Below the pieces are notes generated by a model. It was not told the DNA's origin. It ran no database searches and saw nothing but the letters and a program-made list of their open reading frames with translations. From Mycobacterium sp. KBS0706 (lineage in GTDB: Bacteria > Pseudomonadota > Alphaproteobacteria > DSM-16000 > Inquilinaceae), in NCBI RefSeq assembly GCF_005938675.2, contig NZ_VCCH02000017.1:1-64000 (forward strand): DNA of 64,000 nt. Direction: 5' to 3'. The position numbers and the translations under genes are program-made. How positions within the stretch are numbered: the first letter of the stretch is position 1; every line of letters begins with the position of its first letter. Positions 35,391 through 43,027 of this stretch are shown here, in pieces.

Positions 35391-36776
35391 TCAGATCAGC
35401 CGCTGGATCGCCCGCTTGCGCCAGACCAGCCGGTAATAGGCGATCTGGCCCAGCGCCATCACCGCGAAGGCGACCGGATAGGCGATCCAGATGCCGTCGA
35501 TGCCGATCTGGCGGCTGAGCAGCCAGGCCACCGGCACCTCGACGCCGAGGATGGCGAAGAGCGAGATCGCCATCGGCGCCAGCACCGTGCCGCTGGCCCG
35601 CATCACCGCCGAGACCACGCCGGCGAGGCCGAAGACGATGTAGCTCCACAGCGTGATGTGCAGCAGGTCCTGCGCCAGCTCGATCACCGGCGGGCTGGTC
35701 AGGAACAGGCCCATCAGCGTGCGCGAGAACAGATAGGCGATCGCCACCAGCCCGCCGGTGACGGCGAGGTTGAGCAGGATGCCGGTGCGGGTGATGGCGC
35801 CGAGCCGGTCGGCATGCCCGGCGCCGATCGCCTGGGCGCCGAAGATCGAGGCGGTGATGGCGATCGAGATCGCCGGGAACTGGACGTAGCTGACCACCTG
35901 GTTGACCGCGCCATAGGCGGCGGTAGCGTCGGAGCCGAAGCCGTTGACGAAGGACAGCACGGCGACCTCGGCCAGCGACACCATCACCAGCTGCACGCCC
36001 GAGGGCAGGCCGATGCGCAGCACCGCCCGCAGGATCTTCGGATCGATCCAGAGATGGCGCAGCAGCGCAGCGTCCGGCGCCAGGGCATGGCCCCGGCGGC
36101 GCAGATGGATGGCCAGCCAGGCCAGGGCGGCGAGGAAGGAGACGATCGCGGCATAGGCGCCGCTGAGCACGCCGAGCTGCGGCAGCCCGGCCCAGCCGCG
36201 GATCAGCGCCGGGGTCAGCACCAGGCCGATCACGGTCTGCAGCGCCAGGGCCAAGAGCGGCGTCACGGTGTCGCCGGTGCCGCGCATCATCGAGCTCATC
36301 AGCAGGAAGACGAACAGGCCGGGCATGGCGATCAGCATGATCCGGGCATAGGCGGTGGAATCGGCCAGGATGTCGGCGGGCGTGCCGACCGCGGCCAGCA
36401 GCGACCGGGTGAAGGCGCCGCCGAACAGCGCGACCACCAGCCCGGCCAGGATGGTGACCGTCAGCGCCGTGCCGGCCACCGCCTTGACCTTGTCCGGGTC
36501 GCGCGCCCCCCAGGCCTGGCCGATCAGCACCGCGGCGCCGGCGCCGAGGCCGATGATGAACGAGATGAAGAAGAACAGGATCGGAAAGAAGGCCGAGACG
36601 GCCGCCAGCGCGCCGACCCCGATCATCTGGCCGAGATAGATGTTGTTGAGCGTGCCGGACAGCCCCTGCAGCACGTTGCTGAGCATCATCGGCCCGAGGA
36701 ACAGCAGGAACGCCTTCCACAGCACCGGGGGCGCCGCGAAGGCCGAGGCGGCGCCGCGCTCGATCGCGTTCGACAT
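35391..36776 (-). CDS. MATE family efflux transporter
   Basis: A 461-aa, 12-TM multidrug and toxin extrusion antiporter. Two MatE halves: IYLGQMIGVGALAAVSAFFP with LGAGAAVLIGQAWGARDPDKV in the first, GLPSGVQLVMVSLAEVAVLS and AYGAVNQVVSYVQFPAISIA in the second. Its ATG lies 11 bp after the stop of the DUF2239 gene, so both are read from the promoter at 37396-37424. Substrate unknown. Confidence 0.92.
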   Translation of the reverse strand: MSNAIERGAASAFAAPPVLWKAFLLFLGPMMLSNVLQGLSGTLNNIYLGQMIGVGALAAVSAFFPILFFFISFIIGLGAGAAVLIGQAWGARDPDKVKAVAGTALTVTILAGLVVALFGGAFTRSLLAAVGTPADILADSTAYARIMLIAMPGLFVFLLMSSMMRGTGDTVTPLLALALQTVIGLVLTPALIRGWAGLPQLGVLSGAYAAIVSFLAALAWLAIHLRRRGHALAPDAALLRHLWIDPKILRAVLRIGLPSGVQLVMVSLAEVAVLSFVNGFGSDATAAYGAVNQVVSYVQFPAISIAITASIFGAQAIGAGHADRLGAITRTGILLNLAVTGGLVAIAYLFSRTLMGLFLTSPPVIELAQDLLHITLWSYIVFGLAGVVSAVMRASGTVLAPMAISLFAILGVEVPVAWLLSRQIGIDGIWIAYPVAFAVMALGQIAYYRLVWRKRAIQRLI

Positions 36777-36787
36777 GACGGTCCCCC

Positions 36788-37363
36788 TCAGGCCGAATGC
36801 GGCGCGTCGAAGGCGGCGGCGGCCAGGCGGCGGGCGTGGTCGCGGATGTCGTCCGGCCAGGCCTCGGTCAGGGCGGCGAAGCGGTCGCGGTCCGGCGCGA
36901 ACAGGGCGCGCGCCGCCTCCTCGAAGCCGGGCCGGTCGCCGGCCATCGCCGCCATGAAGCGATAGGCCGCCTCCTGCGCCTGGCGCAGCCGGTCGCGCCC
37001 CTCGCCGGCGCGCCGCGCCTCCTCGACCAGGCGGCGCAAGGTCACCGAGGCGCCGCCGGGCTGGCCGGCCAGCCAATCCCAGTGCCGCGGCAGCAGCGTC
37101 ACCTCGCGGGCGACGACGCCGAGCTTCGGCCGGCCCGGGCCGCGCGGCGCGTCGGGCTCGGCCGATGCCGGCAACCGGGCCAGCACCTCGGCCTCGCTGC
37201 CGCGCAGGTCGAGCTCGACCGGCCGGCTGGTCGCGTCGTCGAACACCAGGATCGCGTCGCCGCGATCGGCGGCGCGCTTGGCCGCCAGCGCCACCTCGGC
37301 CAGCGGGCCGGAGGCGATGCGGCGGGCACCCTGGAAGGCGGTGCAGGTGGAGTCGGTGGTCAT
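36788..37363 (-). CDS. DUF2239 family protein
   Basis: A 191-aa protein of DUF2239. It has CTAFQGARRIASGPLAEVA at the N-terminus, a central GRPKLGVVAREVTLLPRHWD (about 95-114, the family hallmark), and a helical C-terminal half (RRLVEEARRAGEGRDRLRQA, FMAAMAGDRPGFEEAAR). The GRPKLG element resembles basic motifs in small DNA-binding proteins. First gene of an operon with a MATE exporter, under a promoter embedded in an inverted repeat. It could be an autoregulator, but the family is uncharacterised. Confidence 0.87.
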   Translation of the reverse strand: MTTDSTCTAFQGARRIASGPLAEVALAAKRAADRGDAILVFDDATSRPVELDLRGSEAEVLARLPASAEPDAPRGPGRPKLGVVAREVTLLPRHWDWLAGQPGGASVTLRRLVEEARRAGEGRDRLRQAQEAAYRFMAAMAGDRPGFEEAARALFAPDRDRFAALTEAWPDDIRDHARRLAAAAFDAPHSA

Positions 37364-37395
37364 GGGCGCCCTCCCCGGCGCGACGGATTTGACGC

Positions 37396-37435
37396 TTTAT
37401 ACCCGGGTGAAAATCCGCTGTCAATTTCACCCGGG
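37396..37435 (-). promoter_or_regulatory. DUF2239-MATE promoter inside a perfect inverted repeat
   Basis: Minus-strand -35 TTGACA (37419-37424) and -10 TATAAA (37396-37401) are spaced by exactly 17 bp. Arms CCCGGGTGAAA (37402-37412) and TTTCACCCGGG (37425-37435) are perfect 11-bp complements; one fills the space next to the -10 and the other lies just upstream of the -35. A bound dimer would occlude RNA polymerase. The start codon lies 33 bp past the -10. Confidence 0.75.
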
Positions 37436-37461
37436 CAAAAATATCCGATCCAATACTCAAC

Positions 37462-37550
37462 CTGTCATTGCCGGGCTTGACCCGGCATCCAGGGCCGCCC
37501 TGAGCGGCTTCGACATCTCTGGATGCCCGGGTCAAGCCCGGGCAGGACAG
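37462..37550. repeat. Large palindromic intergenic repeat (family C)
   Basis: The arms 37462-37492 (CTGTCATTGCCGGGCTTGAC then CCGGCATCCAG) and 37519-37550 (CTGGATGCCCGGGTCAAGCC then CGGGCAGGACAG) are near-complementary over about 30 bp with a 26-nt centre. This is the common CCCGGCATCCAG-type palindrome of alphaproteobacteria. It separates the DUF2239 promoter from the divergent TetR gene. Confidence 0.82.
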
Positions 37551-37582
37551 TTGGGGAGGGTGCTGAAGCGGTCTTTCGCCAG

Positions 37583-37624
37583 TTGAGCGAGGCGGCAGGA
37601 CGTATATAAATAGACGTTCATTTA
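37583..37624 (+). promoter_or_regulatory. tetR promoter with near-palindromic operator
   Basis: -35 TTGAGC (37583-37588) and -10 TATAAA (37605-37610) are 16 bp apart. An 18-bp near-palindrome TAAATAGACGTTCATTTA (37607-37624, 7 of 9 pairs) overlaps the -10 and start site, as expected for TetR autorepression. The ATG is at 37637. Confidence 0.5.
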
Positions 37625-37636
37625 CCTGGCCTGCCG

Positions 37637-38215
37637 ATGCCCCGCCCCCGCACCGTCCCGGACGAAGCCCTGCTCGACGGCGCCCTGGCGGTGATGCGCC
37701 GGGCCGGGCCAGAGGGCCTGACCTTCGCCGCGGTGGCGGCCGAGACCGGGCTGTCGGCGGCGACCCTGGTGCAGCGTTTCGGCGGCAAGGCGGCTCTGGT
37801 CCAGGCGGCGCTGCTGCGCGCCTGGGATCTTCTCGATGCCCGCACCGCCGCAGCCGATGCCGCGGCCCCGCCAACCCCGGCCGGGGCCGTCGATCTGCTG
37901 GTCGCCCTCTCCGGCGACTATGGGGACGACTATGCCGAGGGGCTGCTGGTGCTGCGCGAGGATCTGCGCGACCCGGTGCTGCGCCGCCGCGGCGCCGCCT
38001 GGGGCCGGGTGCTGGCCACGGCGCTGGGCCGGCGCCTGGCCGATTCCGCCGGCCCGCGCCCCGATCTCGGCCGGCTGATGGCGGCGCAATGGCAGGGCGC
38101 CGTGCTGTGGTGGGGCTTCGAGCGCGGCCGGTCGCTGCCGGAGGCGGTGGCGGCGGAGCTGGAGGCGTGGTGCCGGGCAATCGGAGCTCCGACAGGCTCC
38201 GGGCAGGCAGGATAG
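37637..38215 (+). CDS. TetR/AcrR family transcriptional regulator
   Basis: A 192-aa regulator with an N-terminal HTH (LDGALAVMRRAGPEGLTFAA, LSAATLVQRFGGKAALVQAA; about 12-55) and an all-alpha ligand domain (YAEGLLVLREDLRDP, WQGAVLWWGFERGRSLPEAV). Divergent from the DUF2239-MATE operon across a repeat. The DUF2239 operator does not resemble the dyad at this gene's own start, so whether it also controls the exporter is open. A family A repeat follows its stop. Confidence 0.87.
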   Translation: MPRPRTVPDEALLDGALAVMRRAGPEGLTFAAVAAETGLSAATLVQRFGGKAALVQAALLRAWDLLDARTAAADAAAPPTPAGAVDLLVALSGDYGDDYAEGLLVLREDLRDPVLRRRGAAWGRVLATALGRRLADSAGPRPDLGRLMAAQWQGAVLWWGFERGRSLPEAVAAELEAWCRAIGAPTGSGQAG

Positions 38216-38223
38216 GCTCAGAT

Positions 38224-38284
38224 TCCCCTCTCCTCGGGGAGAGGGAGGGGCCCGACGCCGAAGGCGGCGGGAGGGTGAGGGGGA
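38224..38284. repeat. Family A palindromic repeat, partial copy in reverse orientation
   Basis: It matches the reverse complement of 19864-19920: the CCTCTCCTCGGGGAGAGGGA hairpin, the GGGGCCCG linker, a variable stem and the GGAGGGTGAGGGGG end. The variable stem differs in sequence from the other copy but still pairs, showing compensatory change. Confidence 0.87.
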
Positions 38285-38328
38285 TTCGGTCGGTGCAGTT
38301 GAGCAGCCCGGCTTTACTCCAGCGCCCG

Positions 38329-39168
38329 TCAGAACCCGAACCGATCGTGGCTGCGCGGATCGTCGACCCTGCGCGACTCGTAGATGTCGCCCAGCCGGGC
38401 TGTCCGGCGCCAGGGCCGCGCCTTCTCCAGCGCGACGGCGAAGGCCGGCTCGCCGCGGTCGAGCGTGCCGAAGACGAGACCGGATTCGCCGTCCCGGCCG
38501 GCTTCGCCCAGCACCACGCCATTCGGCGCGATCAAGCTGCTCGGCAGCGGCTGGCTGCACTGTGCCGGAATCGCCAGCCCGATCCACAGGCAGGTGGAGG
38601 CGGCATGCGCCCTGGCGAGAACGCCGTAGATCGGATCGCGGGAGTAGGACGACACCAGCACGGCATCCGCGCCCAGCGTCTCGTACTCCGAGAAGACCTC
38701 GGGAAACACAGTCTCTATGCACAGGGCGCAGCCGAAGGTGAACCCGTCCACCGCAAAGGTCAGCGGCGCTTCGCCGGGCGCGAACCAGTCGCTGACCTCG
38801 GAGTGCGAGCAGCGCCGCTTGTCGTAGCGCCCGACCAGCGCGCCGGTGTCGGCGATGACGTAGAGGCTGTTGTGCGGCCGGTGCGGCGCGGTCAGCGGAT
38901 GGGCGCTGCCGAGCACCACCCACAGGCCCAGGCTGCCGGCCAGGGCCGCCGTTTCCTCCAGCTCCTCGCGCAGCGCCGGCCAGTCGACCTCGTCCCAGGA
39001 GGCGATCTCGGATTTGCAATAGCCGGAGGCGGCGCCTTCCGGGAACTGGACCAACCGGGCCCCGCCCGCCGCGGCGCGGCGCACCAACCCGCGGATCTCC
39101 CGGCCATTGGCGCGGACGTCGCGGTCGATCCGGCTCTGGGCGATGGCGATGCGCAGCGCGCCGGCCAT
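38329..39168 (-). CDS. Carbon-nitrogen hydrolase (nitrilase superfamily)
   Basis: A 279-aa cytoplasmic amidase/nitrilase-fold enzyme with the full catalytic triad: E44 (FPEGAASGY), K117 (RYDKRRC) and C150 (GCALCIETVFPE). It probably hydrolyses an amide or N-carbamoyl substrate. The branch is not obvious from motifs. ATG at 39168 overlaps the stop of the Na/Pi cotransporter gene (TGATG), so the two are coupled. Confidence 0.9.
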   Translation of the reverse strand: MAGALRIAIAQSRIDRDVRANGREIRGLVRRAAAGGARLVQFPEGAASGYCKSEIASWDEVDWPALREELEETAALAGSLGLWVVLGSAHPLTAPHRPHNSLYVIADTGALVGRYDKRRCSHSEVSDWFAPGEAPLTFAVDGFTFGCALCIETVFPEVFSEYETLGADAVLVSSYSRDPIYGVLARAHAASTCLWIGLAIPAQCSQPLPSSLIAPNGVVLGEAGRDGESGLVFGTLDRGEPAFAVALEKARPWRRTARLGDIYESRRVDDPRSHDRFGF

Positions 39169-40832
39169 CAGCCGTCCTCGCCGTCGGTGACCCGGCTGGG
39201 CAAGAGCTCGCCTGAGCGCTCCAGCACCGGATAGGCCGCGGCCGCCACGATGTGGCCGTTGACCCGCTTCATGTCGCGCAGCAGGTCGAGATGCAGGGCG
39301 CTGGTCTCCGCCGTGTCGCGGCGGCCGGCGCGCAGCCGGTCGAAATGCGACTGGGTGGCGGCCGCCTCGAGGTCGCGGAAGGTCACCTTCTCGTCGACCA
39401 GCAGGCGGGCGGCGCGGCGGTCGTCGGTCATGAACAGCGAGGCGGCGGTGCGCAGGTTGGTGACGAGGCGGTCCATCATCGCCAGCAGCTCGGCCTCGCC
39501 CTCCTTCGAGAATTCGAGGCCGCGCTTGAGCCGCTTGGCGCAGTGCGGCAGCAGGTTGCCGTCGACCACGTCGCCCGCCTGCTCCATGTTCATGGCGAAG
39601 TTCAGGATCTCGCCCAGCCGGCGGTGGTCGGCGTCGCTGAGCGATTCGGGGTCGAGCGAGGTCAGATAGGTCTTGATCGCGGTGTTGAGGTGGTCGAGCA
39701 CGTCGTCCATCCGCCGCGTCTCGGCGATCAGCTTGCGGTCGCCCTTGCGCAGCGCATCGCGGGCGCCGTGCAGCATCGTCTCCAGCACATCGGCCAGGCG
39801 CATCGCCTCGCGCGCGGCGCCGCCCAGGGCGACGATCGGCGTCTCCCGCGCCGCGGCGTCGAGATACAACGGCCGCGACGGGTCGGCCGGGTCGACCCGG
39901 CGCGGCAGCAGGCGCTGCAGCAGCTTCGAATAGGGCGTCAGCAGCGGCAGGAAGATGATCGCGAGCGCCAGGTTGAACAGGCTGTGGAAATCGGCCACGG
40001 CGCGGGCGTTGTCGGGCTCGACCGTCACCATCAGCGGCCCGATCCAGCGCAGCAGGGCCAGCGCCACGATCACCCCGAGCACCCGGTTGGCCAGGTTGCC
40101 GATCGGCAGCCGCTTGGCGGCCGGATCGTCGCTGGACACGCCTTCGATCACCGGGTTGATCGCGGTGCCGAGATTGGCCCCCAGCACCAGGGCGAAGGCG
40201 GCCTCCGGCGGCACCACGCCATTGGCGGCCAGCGACATCACCAGGAGCACCACGGCGACGCTGGAATGCACCGCCCAGGTGAAGATGGCGGCCAGCAGCA
40301 CGTCGACCACCGGCTCGGTCGAGATCGCGCCGAGCAGCAGCCGCAGGCTGGGCGCGTCCTCATAGGGGGTCAGCAGCGTCAGCAGCTGATGCAGCGCCAT
40401 CAGCATCAGGCCGAGCCCGATGAAGACGCGGCCGAGATCGTGCGTCTGGGTGGCGGAGTCACGCCGGAACAGCAGGAAGCCGATCAGGATCAGTACAGGG
40501 GCCGCGGCCGCCACGTCGAAGGACAGCACCTGCACGATCAGCGTGGTGCCGACATTGGCGCCCAGCATCACCGCCAGGGCCGGCACCAACTCGACCAGCC
40601 CGCCGGCGGCGAAGCCCGCCACCATCAACCCGGTGGCCGTGCTGCTCTGCAGCACCGCGGTGACGCCGATGCCGGCGAGGAAGGCACGGAACCGGTTCTT
40701 CAGCGCGCTGCCGAGGATCGAGCGCAGCTTCGGGCCGAAGGTGCGCTGGATCCCGGTCTGCACCATATGCGTGCCCCACAGCAGCAGGGCGATGTAGCCG
40801 GCCAGGTCGATCAGGGTGACGGGAAAGCTCAT
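39168..40832 (-). CDS. Na/Pi cotransporter family protein with PhoU-like domain
   Basis: A 554-aa type II sodium-phosphate cotransporter. Two inverted Na_Pi repeats: ALKNRFRAFLAGIGVTAVLQ with SSTATGLMV, and AAIFTWAVHSSVAVVLLVMS with LGANLGTAINPVIEG (QSS motifs of the transport core). Residues about 360-545 form a PhoU-like helical domain (GGAAREAMRLADVLETMLHG, NFAMNMEQAGDVVDGNLLPH). Start ATG 40832 follows a ribosome-like AAGGCCCG poorly, but the protein begins at the first TM as in homologues. Imports or regulates inorganic phosphate at the inner membrane. Confidence 0.92.
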   Translation of the reverse strand: MSFPVTLIDLAGYIALLLWGTHMVQTGIQRTFGPKLRSILGSALKNRFRAFLAGIGVTAVLQSSTATGLMVAGFAAGGLVELVPALAVMLGANVGTTLIVQVLSFDVAAAAPVLILIGFLLFRRDSATQTHDLGRVFIGLGLMLMALHQLLTLLTPYEDAPSLRLLLGAISTEPVVDVLLAAIFTWAVHSSVAVVLLVMSLAANGVVPPEAAFALVLGANLGTAINPVIEGVSSDDPAAKRLPIGNLANRVLGVIVALALLRWIGPLMVTVEPDNARAVADFHSLFNLALAIIFLPLLTPYSKLLQRLLPRRVDPADPSRPLYLDAAARETPIVALGGAAREAMRLADVLETMLHGARDALRKGDRKLIAETRRMDDVLDHLNTAIKTYLTSLDPESLSDADHRRLGEILNFAMNMEQAGDVVDGNLLPHCAKRLKRGLEFSKEGEAELLAMMDRLVTNLRTAASLFMTDDRRAARLLVDEKVTFRDLEAAATQSHFDRLRAGRRDTAETSALHLDLLRDMKRVNGHIVAAAAYPVLERSGELLPSRVTDGEDG

Positions 40833-40989
40833 GCTCGGGCCTTGCTCCAACCGTGAAAGGCGGTCGCCTCCGCTCTTGTCTTCCCCTAGGCTTGGAATCC
40901 GGCCGGCGGGTGGTCGGAACGACGGGAATGCCGCGATCGTTCCCGAATTGCCCGGGCCGATCAAGGCCGGGCCGTGGCGGAGGATGGGG

Positions 40990-41442
40990 ATGCCGGACAA
41001 GACCAAGGCCGTCCGGGTGCAACACGGCGCCCTGCCCTACCGGTTCGGGCCGGATGGCGCGCTCGAGATCCTGCTGGTCACCTCGCGCGGGACGCGGCGC
41101 TGGATCATCCCCAAGGGCTGGCCGATCAAGGGGCTGAAGCCGGCGAAATCGGCGGCGCGCGAGGCCTATGAGGAGGCCGGGGTGCGCGGCGCCATCGGGT
41201 CGAAGGCGATCGGCAGCTTCATCTACGACAAGGGGCTGGAGGACGGGGTGACCGTGCCTTGCGAGGTCGGCGTCTTCCCGCTGAAGGTCGAGCGGCAATA
41301 CCGGAGCTGGCCCGAGCGGCACGAGCGCGAGACCCGGTGGTGCGGTCCGGAGGAGGCGCTGGACCTGCTGGACGATGCCGGGCTGCGCGACGTGGTCGCC
41401 GGGTTCGTGACGCGGCTGCAGGCGCGCAACGCGGCCGAGTGA
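40990..41442 (+). CDS. NUDIX hydrolase (diphosphoinositol-polyphosphatase-like)
   Basis: A 150-aa Nudix enzyme. The Nudix helix is PKGWPIKGLKPAKSAAREAY followed by EEAGV, matching the PKGW subgroup related to DIPP/Ap4A hydrolases that cut nucleoside-diphosphate-linked compounds. N-terminal GALPYRFGPDGALEILLVTS is the first strand. GGAGG stands 6-7 nt before ATG 40990; the ATG at 40984 overlaps that site and is less likely. Divergent from the Na/Pi gene. Confidence 0.9.
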   Translation: MPDKTKAVRVQHGALPYRFGPDGALEILLVTSRGTRRWIIPKGWPIKGLKPAKSAAREAYEEAGVRGAIGSKAIGSFIYDKGLEDGVTVPCEVGVFPLKVERQYRSWPERHERETRWCGPEEALDLLDDAGLRDVVAGFVTRLQARNAAE

Positions 41443-41482
41443 CGGGCGCCCGGCCCGGGTTTTGACGCCGCACCGCTTTGGT

Positions 41483-41517
41483 GGCAGGGTCCGCGCTTCC
41501 GCAACCGGACCCCTGCC
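41483..41517 (+). promoter_or_regulatory. Hairpin abutting the cobT start codon
   Basis: GGCAGGGTCCG (41483-41493) pairs with CGGACCCCTGCC (41506-41517) with a single bulge and a 12-nt loop, ending at the base before ATG 41518. No Shine-Dalgarno sequence is present. It could control translation of cobT. There is no B12-box, so a classical cobalamin riboswitch is not supported. Confidence 0.4.
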
Positions 41518-42552
41518 ATGGCCCAGACCCAGACGCCCCTGCCCGACACCCTCGACGAGATCCGCGCTTTGCTGCGCCACATGCCAGGCCCGGACCTCGA
41601 GGCCGGGACCGCGGTGCGAGAGCGCGACCGCCAGCTGACCAAGCCGCCCGGGTCGCTGGGCCGGCTGGAGGATCTGACGGAGTGGATGGCGGTGTGGCAG
41701 GGCAAGCACCCGCCGCAGCTGCGCCGGCCGCGGGTCGCGGTGTTCGCCGGCAACCATGGCGTCGCCGTGGCCCAGGGCGTCTCGGCCTTTCCGGTCGCGG
41801 TGACGGCGCAGATGGTCAAGAACTTCGTCGCCGGCGGCGCCGCGGTGAACCAACTGTGCCAGGCGGCCGACAGCGACCTGCGCGTCTATGAGCTGGACCT
41901 GGACCACCCGACCGCCGACTTCACCATCGCCCCGGCGATGACCGAGGCCGAATGCGTCCGCGCCATGGCCTACGGCATGATGGCGGTGGAGCCGGGCCTC
42001 GACCTGCTGTGCCTGGGTGAGATGGGGATCGGCAACACCACATCGGGCGCGGCGCTGGCGACGGCGCTGTTCGGCGGCGAGGCGGCCGACTGGGTCGGCC
42101 CCGGCACCGGCGTCGACGCCGCCGGGGTCCGGCACAAGGCCGAGGTGGTGGCCAAGGGCGTCGCCACCCACCGGGCCGCGCTGACCGATCCGCTCGAGGT
42201 GCTGCGCCATCTCGGCGGGCTGGAGCTGGCGGCGATCGCCGGCGCAGTGCTGGCGGCACGGATGGCGCGGATCCCGGTGCTGCTGGACGGCTACACCTGC
42301 ACCGCCGCCGCCGCGGTGCTGTGGGCGATGGACCGGCACGCCCTCGATCACTGCCAGGTCGCCCATGTCTCGGCCGAGCCGGGGCATCGCCGGCTGCTCG
42401 ACAAGCTCGGCCGCACGGCGCTGCTGGACCTCGGCATGCGGCTCGGCGAGGGCTCCGGCGCCGCCCTGGCGATCGGCCTGGTGCGTGGCGCCCTGGCCTG
42501 CCACGAGGGCATGGCGACCTTCGCCCAGGCCGGAGTCAGCGATAAGGACTGA
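41518..42552 (+). CDS. cobT: Nicotinate-nucleotide-dimethylbenzimidazole phosphoribosyltransferase CobT
   Basis: A 344-aa enzyme that transfers phosphoribose from nicotinate mononucleotide to 5,6-dimethylbenzimidazole, making alpha-ribazole 5'-phosphate. Seen: RQLTKPPGSLGRLEDL, VAVFAGNHGVAVAQGVSAFP, CLGEMGIGNTTSGAAL, and the catalytic Glu region MRLGEGSGAALAIGLVRGA near the C-terminus. Length matches the family. The thioesterase gene starts 3 bp downstream. Functionally linked to cobS/cobC at 33975-35350. Confidence 0.95.
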   Translation: MAQTQTPLPDTLDEIRALLRHMPGPDLEAGTAVRERDRQLTKPPGSLGRLEDLTEWMAVWQGKHPPQLRRPRVAVFAGNHGVAVAQGVSAFPVAVTAQMVKNFVAGGAAVNQLCQAADSDLRVYELDLDHPTADFTIAPAMTEAECVRAMAYGMMAVEPGLDLLCLGEMGIGNTTSGAALATALFGGEAADWVGPGTGVDAAGVRHKAEVVAKGVATHRAALTDPLEVLRHLGGLELAAIAGAVLAARMARIPVLLDGYTCTAAAAVLWAMDRHALDHCQVAHVSAEPGHRRLLDKLGRTALLDLGMRLGEGSGAALAIGLVRGALACHEGMATFAQAGVSDKD

Positions 42553-42555
42553 GCC

Positions 42556-43011
42556 GTGAGCCCTCCGACCCCCAAGGACCCGGCCTTCCAAGCCCGCGTC
42601 CAGGCCAGCTTCGACAAGCAGGGGCTGATGCGCACGCTCGGCGCATCGATCCTGAGCATCGCGCCGGGGGCGGTCGAGATCGCGCTGGCGCCGAGCCCGG
42701 CGGTGTCGCAGCAGCACGGCTTCGTCCATGCCGGCGCGGTGTCGGCGATCGCGGACACCGCCGCCGGCTATGCCGCGCTCAGCCTGATGCCGCCCGGGGC
42801 CGGGGTGCTGACCACCGAGTTCAAGATCAACTTGCTAGCCCCCGCCATCGGCGAGCGCATCCTGGCCCGGGGACGCGTCGTCAAGGCCGGGCGCACCCTG
42901 ACCCTGGCGCAGACCGAGGTCTTCGCCGAGGCCGACGGCAGGGAGCGGCTGGTGGCGCTGCTGACCGCCACGCTGATGGCGATCGAAGGCCGCGACGGGG
43001 TGGCGGATTAG
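42556..43011 (+). CDS. PaaI family hotdog thioesterase
   Basis: A 151-aa single hotdog-domain thioesterase. HGFVHAGAVSAIADTAAGYA (about 55-74) is the active-site helix region (HGG/HAG with a catalytic acid), then VLTTEFKINLLAPAIGERIL. Probably hydrolyses acyl-CoA thioesters; substrate unknown. GTG start three bases after cobT, so read in the same transcript. Confidence 0.87.
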   Translation: MSPPTPKDPAFQARVQASFDKQGLMRTLGASILSIAPGAVEIALAPSPAVSQQHGFVHAGAVSAIADTAAGYAALSLMPPGAGVLTTEFKINLLAPAIGERILARGRVVKAGRTLTLAQTEVFAEADGRERLVALLTATLMAIEGRDGVAD

Positions 43012-43027
43012 ATAACCCGGCGGTAAG

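Noticed and set aside
41443-41517. Cobalamin riboswitch ahead of cobT
   Set aside because: The space is only 75 bp and no B12-box or multi-helix core is present; only a single hairpin is seen.
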